36,902 nt of DNA from Microbacterium testaceum. GTDB lineage: Bacteria > Actinomycetota > Actinomycetes > Actinomycetales > Microbacteriaceae. Location of the stretch: the NCBI RefSeq assembly GCF_001476655.1, contig NZ_LDRT01000125.1:1-36902 (forward strand). Reading direction: 5' to 3'. The position numbers and the translations under genes were made by a program. This document shows positions 25,387 to 32,060 of this stretch, piece by piece. The stretch's first letter is position 1, and every line of letters starts with the position of its first letter. The notes beneath the pieces are model-generated. The model worked only from the letters and a program-made list of their open reading frames with translations. It searched no databases and was not told where the DNA came from.

Positions 25387-26894
25387 TCCGACGAGACCGT
25401 CACGCCCGCCAGCGGCAGGCGCACGTTGAGGGAGTTCTTCGGGAAGTTCGACACGTTCGTGCCCACCGCGGTGCGCGGAGCCGACAGGAACAGCCAGTCG
25501 GCGGCATCCTGGTCGTCCACGATCCGAGCCGCCTCGGCGAGCAGGTCGGAGGACTGCTGCGCGTCGGTGGTCGCCAGCGACTGGGCGTAGAGGTTCTGCA
25601 CCTCGGCGTTGTCGAAGCCGAAGTAGTACGTCGGGTCGGCCCAGTTGCCGAAGTCGCGCGCCTCGACGTGGCGCACGAAGCTCAGGTCGTAGTCGTGGTT
25701 CGTGTAGACATCGGTCAGCCACGTCGAGAAGTCGACCTGCTTCACCTGCAGCTTCACTCCCACGTCGGCGTACGACGCCACCAGGAACGTCGCCAGAGCG
25801 CCGGGGTACACGTTGGGGATCGTCAGCGTGAGGCTCAGGTTGTCGGCCCCGGCCTCCGCGAGGAGCTCGCGGGCCCGGTCGGGGTTGTACGAGATGCTGC
25901 CGGTGAGGTCTTCGTAGCCGGGGTCCAAAGGGGGGATCGGACCGTTCAGGGGCTGAGCGGTGATGAGGGTCTCGGCGAGGGCGTTGTGATCGACCGCGAG
26001 GCGGAGGGCCTCGCGTACCCGCTGGTCGGTGAGGGGAGCGCGCTGGTTGTTGAACGCGAGGATGCCCTTGTCGGTGGTCAGGCCCGACTCGATCGTGAAG
26101 TTCCCGGTCCCCTCGATCTGGCTCTGCAGCTCGGGGTCGATCTCGAGCGCGACATCGACGTCGCCGCTCACCGCGGCATTGTTGGCGGCGCTCTGGTCGG
26201 GGATGTAGTCGAGCACGACCTGCGCCACGCCCGCCTTCTCGCCCCAGTACCCGTCGTAGCGGGCGAGCGTCAGACTCTGGCCGGTGTTCCAGGTCTCGAC
26301 GCGGAACGGGCCCGTGCCGTTCTCGGCCGTCTGGAGGGCCGTCGTGTCCCCGTTCTTGAAGATCAGGCCGGCGCGGCCCGTCAGCGCGAAGAGGAAGTCG
26401 ATGTTCGGCTTCGCGAGCGTCACCACGACAGTGGACGCATCCGGCGAGGAGAAGGATGCCACGTTCGCCAGGTCGGTGCTGTTCTGGATCGTCGCGTCAT
26501 CTTTCGCGGTCTGGAGCGAGGTGACGACGTCGTCGGCCGTGAGGGCGCTGCCGTCGTGGAAGGTCACCCCCTGGCGCAGGGCGAACGTGTAGGTCAGACC
26601 GTCGGGGGAGACGTTCCACTCGGTGGCCAGGGCGGGGACGATGGCGTTGTTCTGATCGCCGTCCCGGGTCACCAGGCCCTGGTAGACGTTGTCGACGAGG
26701 GCCTGCTCGAGGGCGGCTCCGCTCGTGTGGCGGATGTCGAGGTTCGACGGCTCGAGCGACAGGCGCACGGTCAGCGTGGCGTTCGGGTCGACGTCGCCGC
26801 TCGGGGCGGGGTCGTTGCCGGAGGCGGTGCACGAGGTGAGCAGGAGTGCTCCGATCAGGAGCGCGCTCGTAGCGAGGGCGGTGCGGCGCAGCAT
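25383..26894 (-). CDS. Substrate-binding lipoprotein, peptide/nickel ABC family (SBP family 5)
   Basis: A 503-residue extracellular lipoprotein that captures the ligand for the importer encoded downstream. The signal MLRRTALATSALLIGALLL ends in the lipobox LTSC. The mature part has family-5 features: LEPSNLDIRHTSG, VYQGLVTRDG, LATEWNVSPDGLTYTFALRQGVTFHDGSALTADDVV, GTGPFRVETW, and RVREALRLAVDHNAL. The ligand (peptide, sugar or metal complex) cannot be deduced. The ATG at 26894 is nine to ten bases after AAAGGA. A TAGGCT box at 26960-26965 may be its promoter. Confidence 0.93.
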   Translation of the reverse strand: MLRRTALATSALLIGALLLTSCTASGNDPAPSGDVDPNATLTVRLSLEPSNLDIRHTSGAALEQALVDNVYQGLVTRDGDQNNAIVPALATEWNVSPDGLTYTFALRQGVTFHDGSALTADDVVTSLQTAKDDATIQNSTDLANVASFSSPDASTVVVTLAKPNIDFLFALTGRAGLIFKNGDTTALQTAENGTGPFRVETWNTGQSLTLARYDGYWGEKAGVAQVVLDYIPDQSAANNAAVSGDVDVALEIDPELQSQIEGTGNFTIESGLTTDKGILAFNNQRAPLTDQRVREALRLAVDHNALAETLITAQPLNGPIPPLDPGYEDLTGSISYNPDRARELLAEAGADNLSLTLTIPNVYPGALATFLVASYADVGVKLQVKQVDFSTWLTDVYTNHDYDLSFVRHVEARDFGNWADPTYYFGFDNAEVQNLYAQSLATTDAQQSSDLLAEAARIVDDQDAADWLFLSAPRTAVGTNVSNFPKNSLNVRLPLAGVTVSSE

Positions 26895-26959
26895 TGCGGG
26901 GATGTCCTTTCGCAGGCCGAGGCATCCGAGTGCTGTGGATGCGGTGCAGGGATGAAAAC

Positions 26960-26965
26960 AGCCTA
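26960..26965 (-). promoter_or_regulatory. Possible -10 box of the ABC operon
   Basis: TAGGCT on the minus strand lies 65 bp before the ATG at 26894. No clear -35 box is seen; the 14-bp repeats at 27003-27044 are just upstream and could be operator sites. Confidence 0.35.
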
Positions 26966-27000
26966 CTTTCACCGGTATTCCCCGCACGCCGTTCGTGACA

Positions 27001-27046
27001 CTGTGCGACGTCGACGGTGCGACGTCGACGGTGCGACGTCGCACAG
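27001..27046 (-). terminator. Hairpin after the hydrolase gene, overlapping 14-bp repeats
   Basis: Perfect 12-bp arms CTGTGCGACGTC (27001-27012) and complement (27035-27046) start seven bases past the hydrolase stop. The centre repeats the same word, so alternative pairings are possible. No T-tract is visible. Confidence 0.5.
27003..27044. repeat. Three direct repeats of 14 bp
   Basis: GTGCGACGTCGACG occurs at 27003-27016 and 27017-27030, with a copy differing at its end at 27031-27044. Each copy has a palindromic GACGTC core, as expected for tandem operator half-sites. Confidence 0.85.
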
Positions 27047-27053
27047 CGCGAGG

Positions 27054-27971
27054 TCAGGCCCGCGAGGCGACCTCGCGCACGAGGGCGGCGAGACCGGCGG
27101 GATCCTCCTCCTGAGCGTTGTGGCCCGTCGTGAGCGTACGAACCTCGGCCGACCGCGCGCGCCGGACGAACTCGTCGGCGTCGTCCGCCGTGACGAATCC
27201 GCGCTCGCCGCGGATGAGGGTGAGAGGGGCGCTCACCTGGGCCAGGTCGTCCCAGCCCGTCGTCGCGAGCACCGCGCGCACGGCATCCGGGGTCGACGGA
27301 TCCGCGCCCGCGTTCACCGCGGCCGCCGCGAGGTGGGCGAAGTGGTGCTTCCACTCGACGCGCCCGTCGGCGCGCACGCGCGAATTGTGGAAGACCCCGC
27401 GCTCCGCGGCGGCGCGGGAGCCGCCCAGCCCGAACGACAGAGCGCGATCGACGAGTTCGTCGCGCGAGGCCCAGTCGGTGGGGCCTGCGAAGAACGCGCG
27501 CAGCTGCGCGGGGCCGCCGCTCGGGTCGATGCCCGGGGTGATGTCGACGACGACGAGGTGCTCGACGAGGTCGGGACGGGATGCCGCGACCGCGGCGCCC
27601 GTGAGACCGCCGAGCGAGTGCCCCACGAGTGTCTGCGGTCCGGTCGTCCACGTCTCGATCGCCGTGACGACATCGGGCGCGAGGACGCGGGCGACGTAGG
27701 CCGCATCGTCGCGCCAGGAGGAGTCCCCGTGGCCGGGGAGATCGAGCGCGAGGGCCGGAAGACCGAGGTGCAGCAGGGTCGTGTCCCACGTGTGCGCGTT
27801 GAGTCCCGCGCCGTGCAGCAGCGTGATGGCCGGGGGAGCGTCACCCCACCGCAGGCCGCTGAGGGTGCGTCCGTCGGCGAGCGTGAGCTGAACACGCTCG
27901 ACGCTCGGGGTCGGCCGCCCGATGTCGGCGGCTTGGGCGGGCAGGAACGAGAACTCGTCGACCTCGGGCAT
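27054..27971 (-). CDS. Alpha/beta-fold hydrolase
   Basis: A 305-residue cytosolic hydrolase. It shows the oxyanion segment LLHGAGLNAHTWD (about 50-62), ALDLPGHGDSSW, the nucleophile elbow LVGHSLGGLTG (about 115-125) and a cap region with Trp/His-rich WKHHFAHLAA. The C-terminal TLTTGHNAQEEDPAGLAALV supplies the catalytic His. The fold covers esterases, lactonases and similar enzymes, and the substrate cannot be told. The ATG at 27971 has GAGGGTGG upstream. It lies upstream of the ABC operon on the same strand, but a hairpin separates them. Confidence 0.9.
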   Translation of the reverse strand: MPEVDEFSFLPAQAADIGRPTPSVERVQLTLADGRTLSGLRWGDAPPAITLLHGAGLNAHTWDTTLLHLGLPALALDLPGHGDSSWRDDAAYVARVLAPDVVTAIETWTTGPQTLVGHSLGGLTGAAVAASRPDLVEHLVVVDITPGIDPSGGPAQLRAFFAGPTDWASRDELVDRALSFGLGGSRAAAERGVFHNSRVRADGRVEWKHHFAHLAAAAVNAGADPSTPDAVRAVLATTGWDDLAQVSAPLTLIRGERGFVTADDADEFVRRARSAEVRTLTTGHNAQEEDPAGLAALVREVASRA

Positions 27972-28094
27972 GGGGTCCACCCTCGCACCTCGCGCCCGAG
28001 CGCCGCCACCTCCTCCTCCGCGACGCATGCCGGACGCACACCACGAAGGCGACACAGGCAGGCGACAGACGGGGAAGGGGGCGCGGGGCCGCCG

Positions 28095-28100
28095 TAGGCT
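28095..28100 (+). promoter_or_regulatory. -10 box, leaderless-type (AhpD-like gene)
   Basis: TAGGCT ends six bases before the ATG at 28107. Confidence 0.5.
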
Positions 28101-28106
28101 GTCGCC

Positions 28107-28616
28107 ATGGGCGAGGAGAAGCGCGTACACCTGTCGAAGAAGGCGCCCGAGGCGTATGCGGCGCTGCGGTCGTTCTCGAGCACGGTCGGGCGGCTCGCCG
28201 CCGAGGCCGGGATCGACGCGCGGCTGCGCGAGATCGTGCAGATCCACGCCTCGCAGCTGAACGGATGCGCCTACTGCGTGCGCGTGCACGTCGACGCGGC
28301 GGTGAAGGCCGGTCTCGACGCCGATGTGATCGCGCAGATCGCGACCTGGCGAGAGTCCGGGGTGTTCGACGAGCGCGAGCGCGCGGCGCTCGAGGTCACC
28401 GAATCGTTCACCTTCATCCACGAGGACGGCATCTCCGACGAGGTCTACGACCGCGCCGGCGGCATCCTGAGCGAGGCGGAGTACGTCGCGCTCAGCTGGG
28501 TGCTCGTCGCGATCAACGCGTTCAACCGGGTGGCGATCGCCGGCCGGTACCCGGTGCCGCCGCGCGGCCCCGCCCCCGCGACCGCACCGCACGAGCACGG
28601 GGGCGAGAGCGCATGA
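28107..28616 (+). CDS. AhpD-like / carboxymuconolactone decarboxylase family protein
   Basis: A 169-residue helical protein of the CMD/AhpD family. It carries the redox pair Cys54/Cys57 in ASQLNGCAYCVRVH with His61, the layout of AhpD-like peroxidase partners and not of true decarboxylases. LREIVQIHASQ before it and ERERAALEVTESFTFIHEDGISDEVYD after it are also typical. The likely role is thiol-dependent peroxide or alkylhydroperoxide reduction (family inference). The ATG at 28107 fits the TAGGCT box. The stop overlaps the phosphatase start by four bases. Confidence 0.9.
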   Translation: MGEEKRVHLSKKAPEAYAALRSFSSTVGRLAAEAGIDARLREIVQIHASQLNGCAYCVRVHVDAAVKAGLDADVIAQIATWRESGVFDERERAALEVTESFTFIHEDGISDEVYDRAGGILSEAEYVALSWVLVAINAFNRVAIAGRYPVPPRGPAPATAPHEHGGESA

Positions 28617-29323
28617 CCTCGCTGGTCTCGGGGGCGGCGAACTTCCGCGACGTCGGCGGTCTGCCGGCGGGGGAGGGGCGCACGCGCGAGGGCGTGCTGT
28701 TCCGCTCCGGCAACCTCGTCGCGGTCGACGACGCGGGGATCGACACCCTGCGCACCCTCGGCATCCGCCGGGTGATCGACCTGCGTGATGAGACCGAGGT
28801 GACCCACGCGCCGAGTCGCTTCGACGACCTCCCCGTCGAGGTGCAGCACGAACCGCTGTTCCTCGGTTCGGTCGACTCGTTCTTCGCACGCGATGTCAGC
28901 CTCGATGAGCTCTACGCCTCGATCGTCGACGAGTCCGCCGACCGGGTCGTGGCGGTGGTTCGCGGCATCCTGAGCGCTCAGCCAGTTCTCGTGCACTGCA
29001 CGGTGGGCAAGGACCGCACGGGGGTGACCGTGGCGATCGCGCTCGCCGCGGCAGGGGTCGACCGCGATGCCGTGGTCGCCGACTACGCCCGCACCGAGGC
29101 CCTGCTGCCGCCGGAGCGAAATGCCGCCGTCCTGCGTGCGATCCGGGCTTTCCACCCCGAGAACGTGCACGCCGAGGCACTCGCGACCCGCTCTCCCGCG
29201 CCGGTGATGCGTACGCTCCTCGAGCGTCTCGATCGCGAGTACGGCTCGCCGGCGGGATACCTGCGCGCGCACGGCCTGAGCGAGGCCGAACTGCGGCGCC
29301 TGCGCGAGGTGCTCGTCTCCTGA
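28613..29323 (+). CDS. Tyrosine-protein phosphatase (PtpB/Y_phosphatase3-like)
   Basis: A 236-residue phosphatase. N-terminal ANFRDVGGLP, LFRSGNL, and IDLRDETEV match the family of atypical Tyr/Ser phosphatases. The P-loop is HCTVGKDRTG with Cys129 and Arg135. The C-terminal LLERLDREYGSPAGYLRAHGLSEAELRRLREVL is characteristic. It may act on phosphoproteins or phosphoinositides. The ATG overlaps the AhpD-like stop (ATGA), so the two are translated together; a redox-phosphatase functional link is possible but unproven. Confidence 0.92.
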   Translation: MTSLVSGAANFRDVGGLPAGEGRTREGVLFRSGNLVAVDDAGIDTLRTLGIRRVIDLRDETEVTHAPSRFDDLPVEVQHEPLFLGSVDSFFARDVSLDELYASIVDESADRVVAVVRGILSAQPVLVHCTVGKDRTGVTVAIALAAAGVDRDAVVADYARTEALLPPERNAAVLRAIRAFHPENVHAEALATRSPAPVMRTLLERLDREYGSPAGYLRAHGLSEAELRRLREVLVS

Positions 29324-29357
29324 CGGGTCCTTCGACGTCACGATACTGAGCGAGAAC

Positions 29358-29376
29358 TCAGGTTAGGCAACCCTTC
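29358..29376 (+). promoter_or_regulatory. DtxR/IdeR-type iron box
   Basis: TCAGGTTAGGCAACCCTTC matches the consensus TTAGGTTAGGCTAACCTAA at 14 of 19 positions and covers the -35 region of the downstream promoter. Repression under iron-replete conditions is expected from knowledge of the family. Confidence 0.65.
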
Positions 29377-29384
29377 TCTGCGGG

Positions 29385-29390
29385 TATAGT
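29385..29390 (+). promoter_or_regulatory. -10 box of the SIP gene
   Basis: TATAGT lies ten bases before the ATG at 29401, with TTAGGC 16 bases further upstream inside the iron box. Confidence 0.6.
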
Positions 29391-29400
29391 GGATGCCATC

Positions 29401-29865
29401 ATGGCCCCTTCCACCGAGCACAACGACGCCGCCTGCCGCGCGTCGCGGCACACCCGCGTGCAGCACCTCGTGACCGCCGACGAGACTTCTCTCGTCGAGC
29501 TCGAGACACTGCTTGCGACGCTGCCGATCTGCTCGACGGGGCGCGTGTTCATCGAGGTCCCCGACGCGTCCTGGATCGGTCGCATCGCCGCCCCCGCCCG
29601 TATGACGCTGACCTGGCTCGACCGCTCGCGCCGGGGAGGTGCACCCGGCACCGGCCGCTGCTGCGCCTCCGGGGAAGCGCTCGCCCGAGCGGTGTCCGGC
29701 TGGGCCGGCGAGATGCTGTGCTGCGACGACGATGACACCCGCATCTTCCTGCTCGGCGGCTACCTCGGCACCGCCGAGATCGTCGACGACCTCGTGGTCC
29801 GTCACGGCGTCGACGCTCAGGCCATCCACACTCCCGAGCGTTTCGGTCTCGCGACCGCGCGCTGA
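29401..29865 (+). CDS. SIP-domain protein (stand-alone siderophore-interacting C-terminal domain)
   Basis: A 154-residue protein corresponding to the C-terminal NAD(P)-binding half of siderophore-interacting flavoreductases (PF04954-like), without the N-terminal FAD domain. RVQHLVTADETSLVELETLLATLP, RVFIEVPDA, MTLTWLDRSRR and IFLLGGYLGTAEIVDDLVVRHGV are visible. Full SIPs release iron from ferric siderophores by reduction; with only half the enzyme, a partner or another role is likely. It sits behind a DtxR/IdeR-like iron box. ATG 29401 is used; GTG 29389 would add four residues but overlaps the -10 box. Confidence 0.8.
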   Translation: MAPSTEHNDAACRASRHTRVQHLVTADETSLVELETLLATLPICSTGRVFIEVPDASWIGRIAAPARMTLTWLDRSRRGGAPGTGRCCASGEALARAVSGWAGEMLCCDDDDTRIFLLGGYLGTAEIVDDLVVRHGVDAQAIHTPERFGLATAR

Positions 29866-29883
29866 GCGCGCCGCGCCACGGCC

Positions 29884-30339
29884 TCAGCTGCCGCGCGGCA
29901 CGTAGTTTCCCTCGGCCAAACCGGCCTCGATCTCGAAGCGATTGCGCAGCGGATCGCGACCCGCGAGCGCATAGAGAACCGGCATGAGGAACCCGTAGCG
30001 CTGCCACTGCCGTCTGTGCACGGCCTCGTGACCGAGCACGGTGTCGGTCGGGCGATCGTCGCCGGTGAGGAAGCACCCGCCCACGCAGACGCCGCCGCGG
30101 GGGAACGCCCAGGAGGGCAGCCCCCGGAAGACCCAGAGCCCGTGGCGCTTCTCGACCCGGCCGGTGCTCCAGAGTGACCCCCACACCCATCCGACCGTGC
30201 AGCCGTACCAGTAGCCGACGCGGCTGATCGGGGAGTCGAGGAGGATGCCGGGAATCAACCGGTCCCACATCCGCCCGCGCGCGAGGGCCCGGTCCGCGCG
30301 CTCGCGCCACCCGGCCGGGGGCCGGGGGATCGTGCTCAT
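29884..30339 (-). CDS. Small HExxH protein of unknown function
   Basis: A 151-residue protein without a signal peptide. It has a zincin-like motif GHEAVHRRQWQRYG (His104, Glu105, His108, then Gln111) and an acidic RFEIEAGLAEGNY segment (Glu136/Glu138) that could give the third metal ligand. Upstream lie a Gly/Trp/Tyr-rich stretch (VGYWYGCTVGWVWGSLW, about 41-57) and three Cys residues (47, 85, 89). A metal-dependent peptidase fragment or Zn-binding protein is possible; the name often given to such proteins, Fe-S oxidoreductase, has no support here. The ATG at 30339 overlaps the arginase-family stop by four bases. Confidence 0.8.
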   Translation of the reverse strand: MSTIPRPPAGWRERADRALARGRMWDRLIPGILLDSPISRVGYWYGCTVGWVWGSLWSTGRVEKRHGLWVFRGLPSWAFPRGGVCVGGCFLTGDDRPTDTVLGHEAVHRRQWQRYGFLMPVLYALAGRDPLRNRFEIEAGLAEGNYVPRGS

Positions 30340-31148
30340 GCCAGGGCTCCGATCAGCCGCAGGATCGTCCCGAGGTCGTCGACGGACGCGGCGGGCGACG
30401 ACGGCGAGAACTCGGTGAGCGTCGCCCCCGCGAGCGGCAACCGCTCGCGCAGACGTCGAACGGATGCCACGACCTCGGCCGTCTGCGCGCCGAACGGTTC
30501 CGGCAGCGCGACGCCGGTGACCTCCGCCGGGTCGAGTACGTCGAGATCGATGTGGACGTACACGCGGGATGCCCCGGTCGCCACGACGGCCTCGGCGAGC
30601 ACCTCAGGATCGGCCAGGTCGGCGGGGGCGATGACCCGCACGCCGTGCTCCTCGATGAAACGCCGCTCCTCGGCATCCAGAGCACGGGTTCCGGCGAGCA
30701 CGATCCGCGCGGGGGCGATTCCGGGCTCGAGTCGGTGCAGGTCTTCGCCCTCGCCGGCGATCGCACGCAGGACCATGCCGTGGAACGCGCCGCTGGGGGA
30801 GGAGACCGGGGTGTTGAGGTCGGCGTGGGCGTCGATCCACACCACGGCGAGATCGTCGCCCGCGACGGCGGAGACGGAGCCGAGAGCCACGCCGCAGTCA
30901 CCCCCCACGACGATGGCGGGCTCGCTGCCGGCGCGCACGGCGTCTTCGATGCGCTCTCGCATCCGCATCAGCGCGCTGAGGCGGTGCACGCCCGTTGCAT
31001 GCGCGTCTCCGGCTTCCGGGACCGCGTCGAGGACCGTGGTCGAGGCCCGCGGCAGGTCGCCGGCGATCGCCTCGGCCCCGTCGATGAGCTGCATGGCGCG
31101 GGACGACGACGAGCCCTGCCACTGCGGAGCGACGATGAAACGCGCCAT
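30336..31148 (-). CDS. Arginase/agmatinase-family enzyme
   Basis: A 270-residue ureohydrolase-fold protein. The first metal motif reads GGDCG (Cys85) where arginases have GGDHS. The second is WIDAHADLN (Asp106, His108, Asp110) and the third VHIDLDVLDP (Asp201, Asp203), both intact. FHGMVLRAIAGEG and TEFSPSSPAASVDD follow the family plan. A guanidino or amidino substrate is likely (arginine, agmatine, formimidoylglutamate), but the specificity cannot be told and the His-to-Cys change may alter metal use. The ATG at 31148 has GGAGG five bases upstream. It overlaps the HExxH gene and follows pspA after a hairpin. Confidence 0.88.
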   Translation of the reverse strand: MARFIVAPQWQGSSSSRAMQLIDGAEAIAGDLPRASTTVLDAVPEAGDAHATGVHRLSALMRMRERIEDAVRAGSEPAIVVGGDCGVALGSVSAVAGDDLAVVWIDAHADLNTPVSSPSGAFHGMVLRAIAGEGEDLHRLEPGIAPARIVLAGTRALDAEERRFIEEHGVRVIAPADLADPEVLAEAVVATGASRVYVHIDLDVLDPAEVTGVALPEPFGAQTAEVVASVRRLRERLPLAGATLTEFSPSSPAASVDDLGTILRLIGALA

Positions 31149-31166
31149 GGGTACCTCCGGGAGAGA

Positions 31167-31206
31167 CGAGAGTGCACCGCCCGGGGAACCGGACGATGCA
31201 CTCTCG
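31167..31206 (-). terminator. Hairpin after pspA
   Basis: Perfect 10-bp arms CGAGAGTGCA (31167-31176) and complement (31197-31206) lie eight bases past the pspA stop and just before the arginase-family gene. It could be a terminator or attenuator separating the two. Confidence 0.55.
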
Positions 31207-31213
31207 GGACGGG

Positions 31214-31969
31214 TCAGACCTGGTCGGGGCTGGGCGCGTCGATGGCGGCGCGCTGGGGGCCGCCGACCTTGAGGGCCGCGAGGCGTGCCTCGACCTCGGT
31301 CAGCTCGCCCACGTCTTCGAGCGCGTTGAACTGCGCATCGATGCTGGATGCCGCCAGCTCCTGCTTGCCGGCGGCCAGAGCCTCCTGGCGGCGGATCTTG
31401 TCTTCGAATCGACCGAGCTCGCTGGTGGGGTCGAGGACGTCGATCGAGCGGACGGCGTCGTGCACCTTGTTCTGCGCCTCGGCGACCTTGGCGCGCGCGG
31501 TGAGCTCGTTGCGCTTGGCCTTCAGCTGCTCGAGCTTGGTCTTCATGCCGTTGAGGCCGTCTTTGAGCTTGTCGACGACCTCGGTCTGCGCGGCGATCGT
31601 CGGCTCGGCCGCCTTCGCCTCGCCCTCGGCGGTGATCTGACGCTGCAGGGCGATCTTGGCGAGGTTGTCGAACTTGTCGGCCTCGGCGATGTTCCCCGAC
31701 GAGCGCAGTTCGTCGCCCTTGCGGCTCGCAGCAAGGGCCTTGTTGCCCCACTCCGCCGCGGCCTGGCGGTCTTCCTGGTGGTCGCGCTCGAGGAGGCGCA
31801 GGTTGCCGATGGTCTCGGCGATGGCCGACTCCGCGTCGGCGATCGAGTTGGAGTAGTCGCGGACGAGCTGATCCAGCATCTTCTGCGGGTCCTCGGCCTG
31901 GTCGAGAAGCGCGTTGATGTTCGCGCGAACGAGGGTGGTCATGCGACCGAAGATGGACTGCTTGGCCAT
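31214..31969 (-). CDS. pspA: PspA/IM30 family protein
   Basis: A 251-residue cytosolic protein that binds the inner membrane face and helps keep it intact under stress (PspA/Vipp1 family). It begins MAKQSIFGRMTTLVRANINALLDQAEDPQKMLDQLVRDYSNSI, with the amphipathic N-terminal helix and QAEDPxKMLDQ signature, followed by long coiled-coil helices (about 45-225). The C-terminal tail (AALKVGGPQRAAIDAPSPDQV) is short. It lies 91 bp downstream of the TPM gene, a known partner type. A TAGCAT box at 32014-32019 (minus strand) may be a separate promoter. Confidence 0.94.
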   Translation of the reverse strand: MAKQSIFGRMTTLVRANINALLDQAEDPQKMLDQLVRDYSNSIADAESAIAETIGNLRLLERDHQEDRQAAAEWGNKALAASRKGDELRSSGNIAEADKFDNLAKIALQRQITAEGEAKAAEPTIAAQTEVVDKLKDGLNGMKTKLEQLKAKRNELTARAKVAEAQNKVHDAVRSIDVLDPTSELGRFEDKIRRQEALAAGKQELAASSIDAQFNALEDVGELTEVEARLAALKVGGPQRAAIDAPSPDQV

Positions 31970-32060
31970 GCGGGGGTTCCTTCCTAAGGCGACGATGTCG
32001 AGTCTGGTGTCGAATGCTACGAATTCTCTGTGACGGCCGGGAATGGCTTGCGACGGCGGA

